From Ilex aquifolium (lineage: Eukaryota; Streptophyta; Magnoliopsida; Aquifoliales; Aquifoliaceae): a stretch of 64,000 nt of DNA. This document shows positions 11,226-22,868 of this stretch, in pieces. Under the pieces are notes generated by a model, which saw nothing but the letters and a program-made list of their open reading frames with translations, was not told where the DNA came from and did no database searches. Numbering within the stretch: position 1 is the stretch's first letter; the number at the start of each line of letters is the position of its first letter. The position numbers were made by a program, and so were the translations under genes. The stretch is taken from the NCBI GenBank assembly GCA_951799425.1, contig OX637394.1, forward strand, positions 50,843,142-50,907,141. The letters run 5' to 3'.

Positions 11226-12429
11226 AGAAATATGAATCTTCACAATTCTTGTCATACTATTTATAATTCATTGTTCACTCAACCTCAAGCCTTCTTTAAA
11301 CATTTTAATGGGTTTGAATCAATTATAATTGACTTTATTTATCTGTCAACACCTCACTAAACCTAAGGGTTCGATATGTTATAGTAAATGAAAAGGGGTA
11401 TTAAGAAGGTATTGGGTTAAGCTCAATTAGTCACCCATGCATTTGTAACATAATATTATATATTTGTAAATGAACTTTATGTGGTATGTGGGGATGTATG
11501 TTAGATAAGAAGACGACGACGCCAATGTCAGATTCACCTAAGACTGCATAAAGGGGTTGAGTTTGGGTTGAAATTTAACCTAAGGTGAGTGTGCTTTTTC
11601 ATGTGACAAGTAATAGCTAAAATATGTCCATGTGTTAACTACGTATGAGCATGATGTTTATTGATCTAAAAATAGTATGTGGCTCTAAGGTAGTGAATTT
11701 AGTTGCTATGGCTAATACCAATTATTGGTATCGAAAATGTGGCGAGTTATTGATTGTCAATGATTATGTGAAGGCTTAAAGCCTTATTGACGTATGAAAA
11801 ACCTATTAACTAATATAGCCCATGAAGGGCAATTGCTTGGCCTTAGTGGAATTATTGTGTCTTAGTGGCGAATTATGTCTAGATGACAGATATTGCCTTA
11901 ATGACTAAGTTGTGGCCTTAATAGTGAATATGTGAAAGTTATGTGTGTGATGGTTTGTCAATGTTATCCATTGATTCTTATACATTAAAATGCCAGTGCG
12001 TGAAGTATATTTTTATTATTATCTGTAAAATCAAAATATATATTCATTGAGCGTGTTGTGCTCACCCCCTCCTGCAATTTGTGGTTTTTAGGGAACTAGG
12101 AGAAGAATGAAATCCACTATTGAGTCCTAGAGAATCGAGGAATATTAAGTTGGGACGTGATGTCATATTTTATAAACGTTTAGACATGTAAATTTGTACA
12201 GTTGTTAGATGTCAAGTTAAAGTATTTGATAAAAGGGTTGAGTAGGGTTTTTATGTAAATGTATGAATTTAACTTTGTGTATATGAGCTATGTAAGTATA
12301 TGAATATGTCGATCATGTGTTATGGGATATTTAATATCATGCACAATATGACAGATTATCGATTAATAAATGGGATCCACTCTCCTAGAATAAATTATAT
12401 GTGTACTATATCCGAGGTAGGGTGTGACA

Positions 12430-12790
12430 AAAATACTTAGCCTTTAGTACTTTTCAATCTCTCTACACCCCATACCCTAATCCCATTTCCTCTAATATAT
12501 TCTGCTTTCTCTTGAACTTTTGCTCCACCAAAACCTAGATATGCACTTAGTAATATTCTGGTTTAACGAAATTGAAAGTTTAAAGACTCTCATTGCATAC
12601 GTTGGAATGACCTATACTATTGCCTTTATTAGAGTTTCTCTGTTTGCACAGTTTAGGAACCTTTTTTTCCAGCCTGCTACTTTTGTTTGGACTCTTTCCT
12701 TTATCCAGGACTATTGTTTTAGGACAGAAACTCAAGGTAGGTCTTCTCTCACGATTATACACGTGAAAACCAATACACTTAATTTAGAGG
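12430..12790 (-). pseudogene. LINE ORF2 segment: end of RT domain
   Basis: Minus-strand reading gives VQTKVAGWKKRFLNCANRET, VIPTYAMRVFKLSISL and CISRFWWSKSSRE. This is the well-known region of plant L1 ORF2 after the RT active site. It has stops and frameshifts. The relic is the upstream part of the LINE whose later domains lie at 8495-9490 and 7625-7870. Confidence 0.7.
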
Positions 12791-13284
12791 AGGGTGAATA
12801 GATTTTTTGATTTTATCCCAAATCAATTATAAATTAAAACCTATATCTGCCACAATTACCTATTCTCACAAATATATAACAATGAATGTGAGAATCCCTT
12901 TAATCATCAACAACCCTTAACACCTATGACGATTGATTAAATTAATATGCAATTAATTTATTCAAATCAATCTTACGGTGATTCCAAATTCAATTTGCAT
13001 AATTATGAATGATATGATATCAATGAATCAAAACATCAAACACATAGTGCGCGTGTATGCTCACAATTACAAGTGTGTACAATAAATAATAAGAAATACA
13101 AGTAATTTGGTGACGCGAAAAATCCTCCTCGAAATTTTGAAACATCCTTTGAAATAAAAGATTTAGTAAAACAGTTTTCCTAAAAAAAACACATAAAAAT
13201 GAAAATAACGCACCTTAGTGCAATCACACCGCATAGGCAAATGGGCTTTGAAGTTATCCCACCTCCCTTTCCCTAGTCCCTTGC
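12791..13284. other. Upstream region of the GIP1-like gene
   Basis: AT-rich DNA with no ORF or transposon signature that I recognise. It leads into the CT tract of the downstream gene and probably holds its promoter. No convincing TATA box was chosen. Confidence 0.4.
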
Positions 13285-13311
13285 TTCTCTCTCTCTCTCT
13301 CTCTCTCTCTT
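13285..13311 (+). promoter_or_regulatory. CT-repeat (Y-patch) near GIP1-like 5' leader
   Basis: A (TC)n run about 250 bp upstream of the ATG, within pyrimidine-rich DNA (13260-13550). Such tracts are common around plant core promoters and 5' leaders. Its role here is inferred from position. Confidence 0.45.
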
Positions 13312-13558
13312 GCTTCTACGGCATAATAACTAGTTTTCTTCATTTTCTACGCCTCTAATCATTGGAAACCAATTCAGAATCTTCCTAAAATCTTCTCAAA
13401 ATCTTCTATGTGGTTTGATTTCCTAACTTGCTCGCTACATCTCCCAGCCTCTCTCTCTATCTACGCATCCATGCCTCTGTAGTTGTAGGTTTTCTTGGCT
13501 AATTTTTCTCGCCCTCTAACTCCTCATTCCTCTCTCTGGGTACCCCCTTTTGAAAACC

Positions 13559-16500
13559 ATGAGCGGCGGTTCTAGGGTTTCGATTCCGAACAATCTTCGG
13601 AAGATGATCCTAGACATCAAAGAGATCACATGGAAGCATAGCGATGAAGATATTTACGCAGTGCTCCAAGAGTGCGATATGGATCCGAATGAAACCGCTC
13701 AAAGGCTTCTGTATCTCGGTATACTCGCTTTCTCTTTCGCTGGAGACATTGATGTTCGGATATTATACGATGCTATGATCTGCAGCCTTGCTGGATTGTG
13801 TTTCTGATTGTTTGATGAGAAAGCTAAGGGCAGAAAAAGAGAAAATAAATCATAATCCTTGCTTTTTGTGTACTTTTCCCCCCTGAAACATGATAAACCC
13901 ACCAAAAAAAATAAGGCTTTCATGTGTATGCATTAGGCCCAATTGGGTGTGAGGGCTTTTATTACCGTGGTCTCGGATTTTTGTTCTTATATTCTTTTTC
14001 AAATTTTGGGTACTTTTATTTTTCAACCCCCATTTTTCTTTCGTTCATAGAGAGCTGTATGGTTTTTGATTGGCTTGGTTTTGATGGGTTTTAAGTCGCA
14101 ATGTAGTTCACTAATAATGATGTGTTATAGCAGTCCTAATGATTTCTTTTGATTGCGCGTTTGTGAATTATTTTTTCGTTGGTGGTTTCAGAAGGGGGGG
14201 GGGGGGGGGGGTTCGTTCTGATATCATGATTTTTCTTGCCTATAGTACGAAAATTTCTCATGTCACTCGTAGCAATGGGAATAGGATTTATTAGGTTCGA
14301 ACTTTTTTTCATATCTCATAAAGATAACATGTGTACTTGGCTTTGCAGATACATTTCATGAGGTTAGAAGGAAGCGGGATCGGAGAAAAGTGGTTAGCAT
14401 CAACGTCTCTTTGTTTATGTCCCCGTCTCTTTCTTTTGTATTTTTGAAAATTGATAATTGTCCAAAACTTATGATATTAGTGAGGGCTTTAAGTACTCCA
14501 CTTTTGTTTGTATTAAGCTTTAAAAAACAAGGTTTGGATTTGAATTTGAAATGCTGTGGTTCAGGTTGTCGTTTAAGTGCCATTGTTTGGTTCAATGCCA
14601 CACATTGTCAGTACATCTCTTATTATTGTGAACTTGTGAATCAAATAAGGTCAGTCTGATGGATTAGGTTTATTGGGGAATATGAAATTGACATCTGATG
14701 AAAGGGGTTTCCACTTTCTTATTGAGTTAGAGATTATATGTATCCATCATTTTTGGCTATGCTGTAGTGCTGTGTAGTTTCGAAGTAAATTTATTGTCCC
14801 TGTAGCTGCAAAGTGACATAAATTTATGCTGCTTTCTGTAAGCTGTTTTAATTATTTAAATAGGTTCAGTTGTTCTCGTTGCTTGGTATATATCTGCATT
14901 TTGAATTATATGGTAAGATCAATGCCAGACAACATTTTGAGATATAGGGTATCTGACATGCCAAGTACCTGACATAGCAATATACTTACCAGTAGAAACT
15001 CTCCCTCCCAAAATTTTTCCAAGAGAACCACGTAGACCCTAGTTAGGAGAGGCCAAAAGAACGGTCTTCTTTCATTAACAAAAAAAATGCTTGTACAAAT
15101 ACAACTTGTTGATAGATGAGAGTATGATTTTGCCTGCACGTATATCATAACTAAAAGTAAATTCTATAGTATGCTTGTACAAATGCACAAGAGGTATGCA
15201 AATACATAAGTTGTATACAACTTGTTGATAGATGAGAGTATGATTTCTCCTGCACGTATATCATAACTAAAAGTAAATTCTATACTATGCTGAGACCAGA
15301 TATACCTCAACATGTACATGTAGATTGTATGGTCTTTGCATTGAGCTAGTTCTCTTGAATCACAATTAGGTGGGTGGAGGATGTCTTTTTATTGCATCCA
15401 TTAATATATTGTTTGTCAGTAATACTTGTTTTGAGTGAAATTCATGCAAGTAACTTATGGTTGAGCATCCATGTTCTAGTCTCAACACGGTCCTCTTGGA
15501 AATGTACAGTTGAACAAATTCTTGCCTTTGTATTTTGCTTGCTTGACCATTAAATGGTTACATCAAATATTGTATTGCAGAATGAGATCAGCAAAGCCTC
15601 TGAAGAATCTAGGTTCTCACCAGGCATGCCATGGCGTGGTGCTAGGGGTGTTCGAGGGAACTATTCATCATCTTACGTTTCTGGCGGTATGTTTTCAATC
15701 TTAATCTGAAGCTTCAAATTCTCCGTCGGCTAATTAAGAATGATCTTTTTTTCTTCTCTTTTGTCATGTTCGAATCTGGGATATTAATATCTTTGTTTTT
15801 GTGGAGTTAAGTGAATTGAGATGTTGCTTTGGGTTATCTTCACTTTTGGCTGGAGCCTGTTGATTGACAAGGAATTAAAAGATCCAGACTTGAGCTCCAC
15901 TTTTAAAAATTAATTTGGCGAGGTTCAAAGTTTGAAGTACTTCGTCATCTTCACAAAAATGCTTACTTTAGTGGCACTAAGCAAAGTGCTGATAGAAACC
16001 AATGTGCTTGGGGCTTATCAAGCATTTCAGAATTAGTTGTTGATTTTTGAAAAGTTGTTTACTGTGTCTTGAAGTGGAAACATATGCACGTAGAAACTTA
16101 TAACAAAAATAGCTATTAAAATTAGGTCTGCTTGTCTAGGACTCGATATTGGTACTAGTCCGTATCGATCAAAGTCAAATTATGGGCCTATTAGTGAAGA
16201 AAATCAGTGAAGCAACAATTGGTACCATAGTGAAGCGGCCATAAACTAGAGAATCTTGAGTTTTATGAACTGTTATTTTGCTTTGGGGGTTGAAGAATAC
16301 TAAGAGCTGTCAATTACCGAATATGTGATTCAACACCATCTTCTTTGAGTAGAATTATGCTTATTTCATCTGAGAAGAAATTAGCATTTTGTTTGTTATT
16401 GTATATGTTGTACTCCAACTACTTTATTGACTACTGTTTTCAGATGCTGGTGGTGGGAGGAATGCGAACTTTCAAAAGGAAAATGGAGTCACTAAACGCA

Positions 16501-19500
16501 CAGAAAGAGGTTCTAGGTTTTCTAAGCCAGTTGTGCATAGAACAGAAAATGGTACAACAGTTTCTCTTGCAGGGTAAGTGTACATTCCGTAAGTGTGCTA
16601 TATATTTTGCATTTCGTTATGCTAAATCTGAGCTTTGTGAACCCTGTTGCCCATTGGTCTGCAAAAACTTATTTACGCTTGCTTCAACTGAATTTGCAGT
16701 TCATCAACTGTCTCCGTTAACGGTCCAATGAGCATATCTAATGGGAGTTTGACACAAGGACCCGTGCCAGAATCTCCTACAGGTAATAGTAGAAGTGTCC
16801 TAAAAGATCTTTCTGCTGTTTGTGTTGATAAGTTTGGGAACACTGCCGGCTTTAGCAATTTTTGCCATGAAACATCCCTTAACTTCCAACCCTTGGCCCA
16901 CCCATACCCATACCTTCCATTTCCTCCACCTTTGCACCTAGAGTTAGAGATGACTGACCAACTCCATCTCGATTCCAAATCACCTCTTGACTTCAATGAC
17001 CTCAGCATGTGTCAGGTGTCTACTTTTATGGTTCCATTCCTGTATTGGTGCTGGCTGAAATGTTCCAAAATGTGATTGAGTCTACATGTGAAATAGGAAA
17101 CCAACACGTTGTGACTGAATCAAGTGCCTCTCTTCTGGCTGGGAGCAGATCAAGTACTAGTCAAGATGTTGCAAATGTTCGTCAAGCAGCATCAGGAATT
17201 GTTAGCTCCGCTGACAGAACTGGGCCAAGAGTATCTGAGGGAGTCGAAACAAATCATCTGTCTCAGTCTTTGAATGCCCCTTCGAAAGGTACTTTTTTTA
17301 ATTACTGATCCAATTCTCCATCTTTTGCAGAAGATTATGTTAACAGGCACTATGTCTACACTTTTTTATTTTAATTCTTGGCTTTTGAAATGGGTAATCA
17401 TGTTTCTTTGTTACTAACTGTTTGGTCCAGGCTTGGTCTTGTTATGATATAAGAAATCTTTCTTTATGACTTGGTATGGTCTGTCATGTTATGTTTCATG
17501 TTTTTCTTTACCTAGTACGCCATGAGTGAAGACACTATACTGATCTAAGCCTTATTATTTGTATTTCTTTTTTGGTCTCCACTTTTGAAATTTTAAACTT
17601 CCAGTTATTTTGTATGGTCTTAATATGAGACCTGTAGTGTGAGTGAGTTCTTGTCAACAGTAAATTCACCATAGACTAACAATCTCCCCTGCCGTTCTAT
17701 ATCCCTTCAAAGGTAAATTATATAGACAACATTTACGTAAAAAAATCTAGATAATGGAGACACCTCAAGGTATACATGGGTGTCCCATATGGTTTCCGTA
17801 CATCTTTTTAATTTTGTTTTTGTGTATTTAAGTATTTTACAACATTATGTGCTCTTATTTACTTATCTCCATTTTTATTATTAACTTAGTGTTATTTCTG
17901 TTTTTTGGGTAGCAAGAGATAGTGTGAACAAGATTTTGGTTTGTCAATTTGGCCAGATATAACATGTGAATGTGGCCCATCGACACTTGACAAACAGCTA
18001 GCTTTGGGTCTTGGGATGTTGTAAATCTCACTAACCATCGCATTTATTACCCAATATATGGGTAATGTTAGATGATAGTCAACTCTCTTATCCATATAGG
18101 CTGCAGACATGATAGATGTAATATGTTTAATTGGGACAGTCTGGTTGACCTATCTTTGCTGCAAATGCTGTTGCTAGCCCAACCTCTTCAGTTTGCTTCT
18201 TGTATGAATGTTCCACGGCACAGAAGTTTGGCCAGTTAAAGAAACATTCCATGGGTCTTCGAATAGTTCTAAGTTGCATCAACTGAACGAGTCTGGTTAT
18301 ATGTTCTTTTCGCTTCTTTTGTTTCCTTTCTTATTCTCTTTTTTTTTTCTTTTCAACTGTGTTCATGAATCTATTGTCTATTTGTATCTTTACACGTACA
18401 TATGTGCAATTCCTATTTTGTTTTCTTTGGTGATCTTACTTTCGTCTTGTTTTTGAAACAGTAATATCATCTGAACCTGAATCTGTGGCTGTTTTTAATT
18501 CATCTTCACTTCCTGAGGTGGATGATTCTATCTTGGAGGAAGCGACTTCAAAGCTTGAAATAATGAAGCTGGAAAAGATAGATCACTCTGCTCACCAGCC
18601 TGTTATTTTTCCCAATCATCTGCAAGTCCCAGAAGCTTTTAGGAATGCATTGACTTTTGGAAGTCTGGATGATATTTTTGGAGGCAAGGGCTTTGCACCT
18701 ATTGCTGAATCTGTTCATGAGAATGGTGAAGCTACAGGAGAACCTTCTTTGAGGTACACATTTTTGGGAAAAGTTTTCTCAACTTTGGTCCCTGTGTTTT
18801 TTAGTACCTGATGAGTCAATAATTCTTCTGTTAGAAGAAGCTTTCTACCATCTTTTTATCTTGTTGATTGATTGTTGGTTTTTTTTTTGGAAGTGAAAAT
18901 TGATCTTGGTGAATTTGGTCCCTTTGTTAATAGTTCCTGTGGATCTTCTTGTTTTATTGGTGTTTCAATATTTCAATATTTCAGTTAGCTTTTAGCATTG
19001 AATGATACGTTTCATAGTCTGAGCCCTGGGATTTCCCTGTTTTGAGTTTCTTGATTTTGGCATTGACATTTTTAGCTGTCCCATACCGATTATATTCTCC
19101 ATAGGCTGTTGGAGGCTTTATATATGTGGTAGTTGGTTATGTTTGTGGGTCTGTTACTTCCGGGTTCCCTGATTATCTCATACAACACTTGTGTACAGCA
19201 ATCAAATTGTGTCCACTGCTCAAGAGGGTGACCATCCTGATCATCCACATTCTTCTCCACATATGATTGAAAACGTATCACCTTCAGAATACAATGTCTC
19301 ATCTGGTGAGGTACTAAAGTATGAGCAGTCAAAGCAGGAGATTATGCTGCCTCTAGGAGGACCTCAGTACCCTATTTTTCAAACTGCCCCAGACTATAGT
19401 TTTGGCCCTGTGCCTCCTATGCTGGAGCCCCGTCTTGTACAAATTGAAGGACCTGAGCTACAGGTTAGTGATATTCCTTGCATTCCCCACCTTTTAGTGA

Positions 19501-21423
19501 GCCTTTGGTACTTTTTTTCTGTCGTTTGTATGGGGCATCTACTTTATGATACGTTGTTTCTGACAGTGGCAGTTTAGCACAAAAATGTTTTGGGTGATCA
19601 CTTTGCTTTCCCATTATGTACTGTAATGCTAAATCTGATTAATCACTTCCTTAGAGAGCTTTTGTTTAACATTGTAATTTGAAGAGGTCTTTTATGTGTA
19701 ACCATTGGGGGATTTGCTTTACTGTCTTTTGACCATATGAACTTCCTGGTGGCACTGGCTGCTGCTGTACCTATAAATGCTTTGCAGGCAAAATTATTTT
19801 TATTGCTTTATCCTACATAATACAGTAGATTAAGTGTTGCTATTTCTGATACTTTGCCATCTTTTTTTCCTTTTTCCTAATCCTTTGACATTGTTGTTCA
19901 ATTGTAGAGTGGTTCACATGTTCTGTCCACATCAACTTCAAATCCACCCGCAACTCAGCCTGTGGGAGTTGGGCAGAATTCTTTAGCTGTATCTTCTCAG
20001 CTGTTTCCTTTTTACCGGCAGCCTTATCCTCCTAACTACCTTCCATATGGCCCCTATTTCCCTCAGGTTTATTTGCCACAAAATGCACACCAGTTTTTAG
20101 GCCACAGGGAATTCCCTCAGCAACCTCCATCTGGTAATGTATATATACCACCAGCCGTACCTGCCTCTGGGATTAAATTTCCTGTTCCGCCACTGTACAA
20201 GCCAGGAACTAATGCAGAACATCCTCCCCATTTTGGAACACCATCGGGCTATGGTTCATATGGATCCTCCCCAGTGGGTTACAGTTCCAGTGCTGCTTTG
20301 CCTCCAGGGAGTTCATCTGGTAATGGTAATGAAGATAGAGCATCTGAGCTGAAGGAAAATAATACGCACTCAGCTGTACAACAGGTCTGTTCTAGTTTGA
20401 TCATCCCTGCAAGTCAATTTTAGTACTTATTGTATGTCTTATGCTCATTATGGCATTATTCCAATGTGAGAGATCGTATTGACCCGAGTTTTGTTTTTCT
20501 TGGTTATGATTAGAGTCATTAATGATAGAGCTGGATACTTGTCCTCCATCTCCCACCCCCACCCTCACACAAAAAACAAAAAAAGATCCCAAAAAATGGT
20601 ACTGATCTAATTTTCAGTAGAATCACTCCTTCGAGAAAGCATTTACTCTGACTCGACAATCATACAACAACATTTCTGCTATTGGCATTGAATGTGGATC
20701 CTTTACTGGGCCATACAAGTGAAATTACAGTGGCAGTCACCCCTGGTGACATTCACCTGGATAATTCAACACCTCCTCCCCTTCAAACATTGTCGATTCG
20801 ATTTTTGTAGAAACATTATTATTTTCTTTTCTCATAGTATGGTGCATCTTACGGTGATGTCCCCATCATTTGGGGTGTGCATATGTTTTTGTTCTTGCAA
20901 TTTTATTATGATGGTGCTTTGAGAAAATGTTGTCAGCTATGTCAAGATTTGTCAATGGTTTTTTCAATTAATTTATCTTACTGAGAGTTTGTGATTGTAT
21001 TCTACTTTATAGTTCTTGCTTGATTTACAAGTGTGGAGCACTATGACTTTGAGGTGTATATCATGAATTTGTGTTCATGGGTGGACCTTATTGGTATGCC
21101 TGCAATGTTTCTTGTTAATATTACCTTTGAGTTGTAATCTATTTTTGCAGACTGAAGAGTCACATGCCTGGAGTACTGCACAAAACCGAGATATATCCAG
21201 TTTGCAAGCTAATTATTTTTACAACCTCCTTCAGGGCCAGCATGTTGCTTTCTCACCACCACAGGCCGGTCTTGGTGCTTTTGCTGGAATTTATCATCCA
21301 GCTCAGACAATGGCTGCTCCATCTACTGTTCATCCATTTCTGCAACATCCTCAGGCTATGGCTGGGTCAGTCGAATCTTTGGTATCCTCATCTGGTGCTC
21401 ATCAGCAATCGCAACATGCATAG
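13559..21423 (+). CDS. GIP1L: GBF-interacting protein 1-like, ten coding exons
   Basis: Spliced model: 13559-13718, 14349-14389, 15581-15686, 16444-16573, 16700-16782, 17016-17288, 18462-18753, 19199-19463, 19908-20384, 21151-21423. All junctions are GT-AG and in phase; total 2100 nt, 699 aa. Residues about 8-67 ([40 protein letters not shown]) form the UBA-like GIP1 N-terminal domain (DUF1296). The rest is low-complexity: Ser/Thr-rich, then a Pro/Tyr/Gln-rich half ([17 protein letters not shown]) ending in QSQHA. GIP1 of Arabidopsis is a nuclear protein that enhances DNA binding by G-box factor GBF3 and acts as a transcriptional co-regulator. Family members are usually somewhat longer (about 800-870 aa); the middle is short here, and a decayed extra exon may lie near 18208-18300. 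The ATG at 13559 was chosen because MSGG...[10 protein letters not shown] is the family start. Strong family call; exact function inferred. Confidence 0.88.
14194..14211. repeat. G18 homopolymer in intron 1
   Basis: Eighteen consecutive G in intron 1 of the GIP1-like gene. The length is likely to vary between alleles or to be a sequencing weak point. Confidence 0.85.
15101..15289. repeat. About 73-bp direct duplication in intron 2
   Basis: Copies at 15101-15173 and 15217-15289 (ACAACTTGTTGATAGATGAG ... AAATTCTATA) with a few differences, separated by 43 bp that includes a second partial duplication of ATGCTTGTACAAAT. It lies in intron 2 of the GIP1-like gene. Confidence 0.8.
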
Positions 21424-22340
21424 ATAAGTTGGAAGACTAAATTACAGAATAGAGAAACATCTGACACCCAACACCGCGAGCATTTTTAGAGCTTTGTGCA
21501 AGTTAGTTTTGACAAAACGCATTAAGGAGAATATGAAAACTTGGCCCAACCTGAGTGTAAATATAAATTACAGCCCTGAAATTTTCAAAGTACTCTTGGG
21601 TCTGAACTATATGAGAAAATATCCCCCCGAGACGCCTATAGGTGTAGACCTTTGGTTGCTCGTGCAGCTTTTAGTTGGCCATTTTCCTCATTGAATTTGA
21701 TTTTAATGGTAAACAATTAGATGTTTTCTTCTTCCTCTTCTACTTCTTTTGACATTTTTGAGTCATGGGACTTTGGAAGTTGATTAGTGCAGGTGGGCTA
21801 TTTTTTTGTTGGTTCGGTTATCGCAATCTCGCCTGTATATCAAATTTTGTTAGCTAGAATGGAAGAGTTGCGTCCTTGTAATTGGCACAAGAAAACTGGT
21901 ATTTAAATTTCATCTCTAATGAAGCACTTATTTAACAGATGTGTATATAGCTTTTAATACCCATCGATCGATCGATCTTATTTTATTGTGCAATAATCTT
22001 CTTCGTTACAGAAACAGTGAATCTGATATGCGATTGAGTTTTGCTATAAGTTTCAGAAACTCATTTACATAAAGCATACGAGATTCCATGTTAGACGATG
22101 AATGCGATTGTTTGAAACGTTTCTGAAAAATATTTTTGGGCCGTGACAAACCAGTAGGTGTGACTGCAGGCCATCCGAACTATGACCTGTCCCGTATCCG
22201 GTTGTATGACCCAGGGCATAATCAGTCTGGGCTGGGCTAACACACGGACTCTTTTGATTCTTGAGTTTGGGCTTGAATTTGGGCCTGTTTGAAGTTAATT
22301 TAAATACGTAGTTTTTAAAGGTTTTAAAGTAAAATAAGTT
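21424..22340. other. 3' UTR of GIP1-like gene and spacer
   Basis: The first few hundred bases after the stop at 21421-21423 probably form the 3' UTR; T-rich and GT-rich stretches occur at 21720-21960. There are several ATCG repeats at 21964-21976. No further gene is seen before the convergent transporter gene. Confidence 0.45.
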
Positions 22341-22344
22341 AGAT

Positions 22345-22683
22345 CCGTTTAGATCTTGACTTTTTTATTAGATTATGCAGCAACTTTTTTGGACTGAAAA
22401 AGGCTTATTTATGGGTTTTTCTTTCGATTTTTTGGAGTTTTGTCATTGGTCTAACCTAACTTTTTTGTTGATTTATTAGTGACGTAAAAAATTTTAAAAT
22501 TCATATTTTAGGAATTATTATGCATAATTTGTACATACATATAATTAATTTTTTATTTTGACACAAAAAAGCCATACGGTCGCTCCAAACGAATTTTTTT
22601 AACTTTTCCAGCTTTTTTAACTCCGACTTTTTTACAAATTTTTTAAACCATCTTTTCACTTAAAAAAGTCAGGTCTAAACAGA
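22345..22683. mobile_element. Possible small MITE
   Basis: Ends TCCGTTTAGATCTTGACTTT (22345) and, inverted, TCTGTTTAGACCTGACTTTT (right end about 22683) are similar in opposite orientation. The inside is AT-rich and non-coding. No clear target duplication was found. Confidence 0.35.
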
Positions 22684-22868
22684 CATTGTCTGTCTTAAGT
22701 ACGTGAACTGGACACTGTAATAGGTAAAAAAGGAATTCATTGTCTCAAGCAAAACTGATGAGCAATTTTCTGTACACTGCTCCCATTCCAAGTCAGTCTT
22801 ATTCCTTAGTCAAAGAATGACAAAGTAGAATGTAAATGGTTGCTTTAAGGTCGCTCATTTGGACAGGT

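Larger units (their letters stand above)
9491..12429 (+). mobile_element. Solo LTR inserted in LINE, 2.9 kb
   Basis: Begins TGTGAGATCC and ends GGTAGGGTGTGACA. It is flanked by GAAAT (9486-9490) and AAAAT (12430-12434), a 5-bp duplication with one mismatch. LINE coding sequence resumes on each side, with ...LKSTKAKYF before and NFLETSLWLAK after, which confirms the insertion. It contains GGT repeats, a GT/GA tract, CTACCGGTAG-type repeats and a GTTGTGCTCACCCCCTCC block seen in chromovirus LTRs. Part of the inside (from about 9830) may be a further Helitron-like insertion. Confidence 0.6.

Noticed and set aside
12520..12801. 93-codon plus-strand frame
   Set aside because: Antisense of the LINE ORF2 relic, which explains the sequence.
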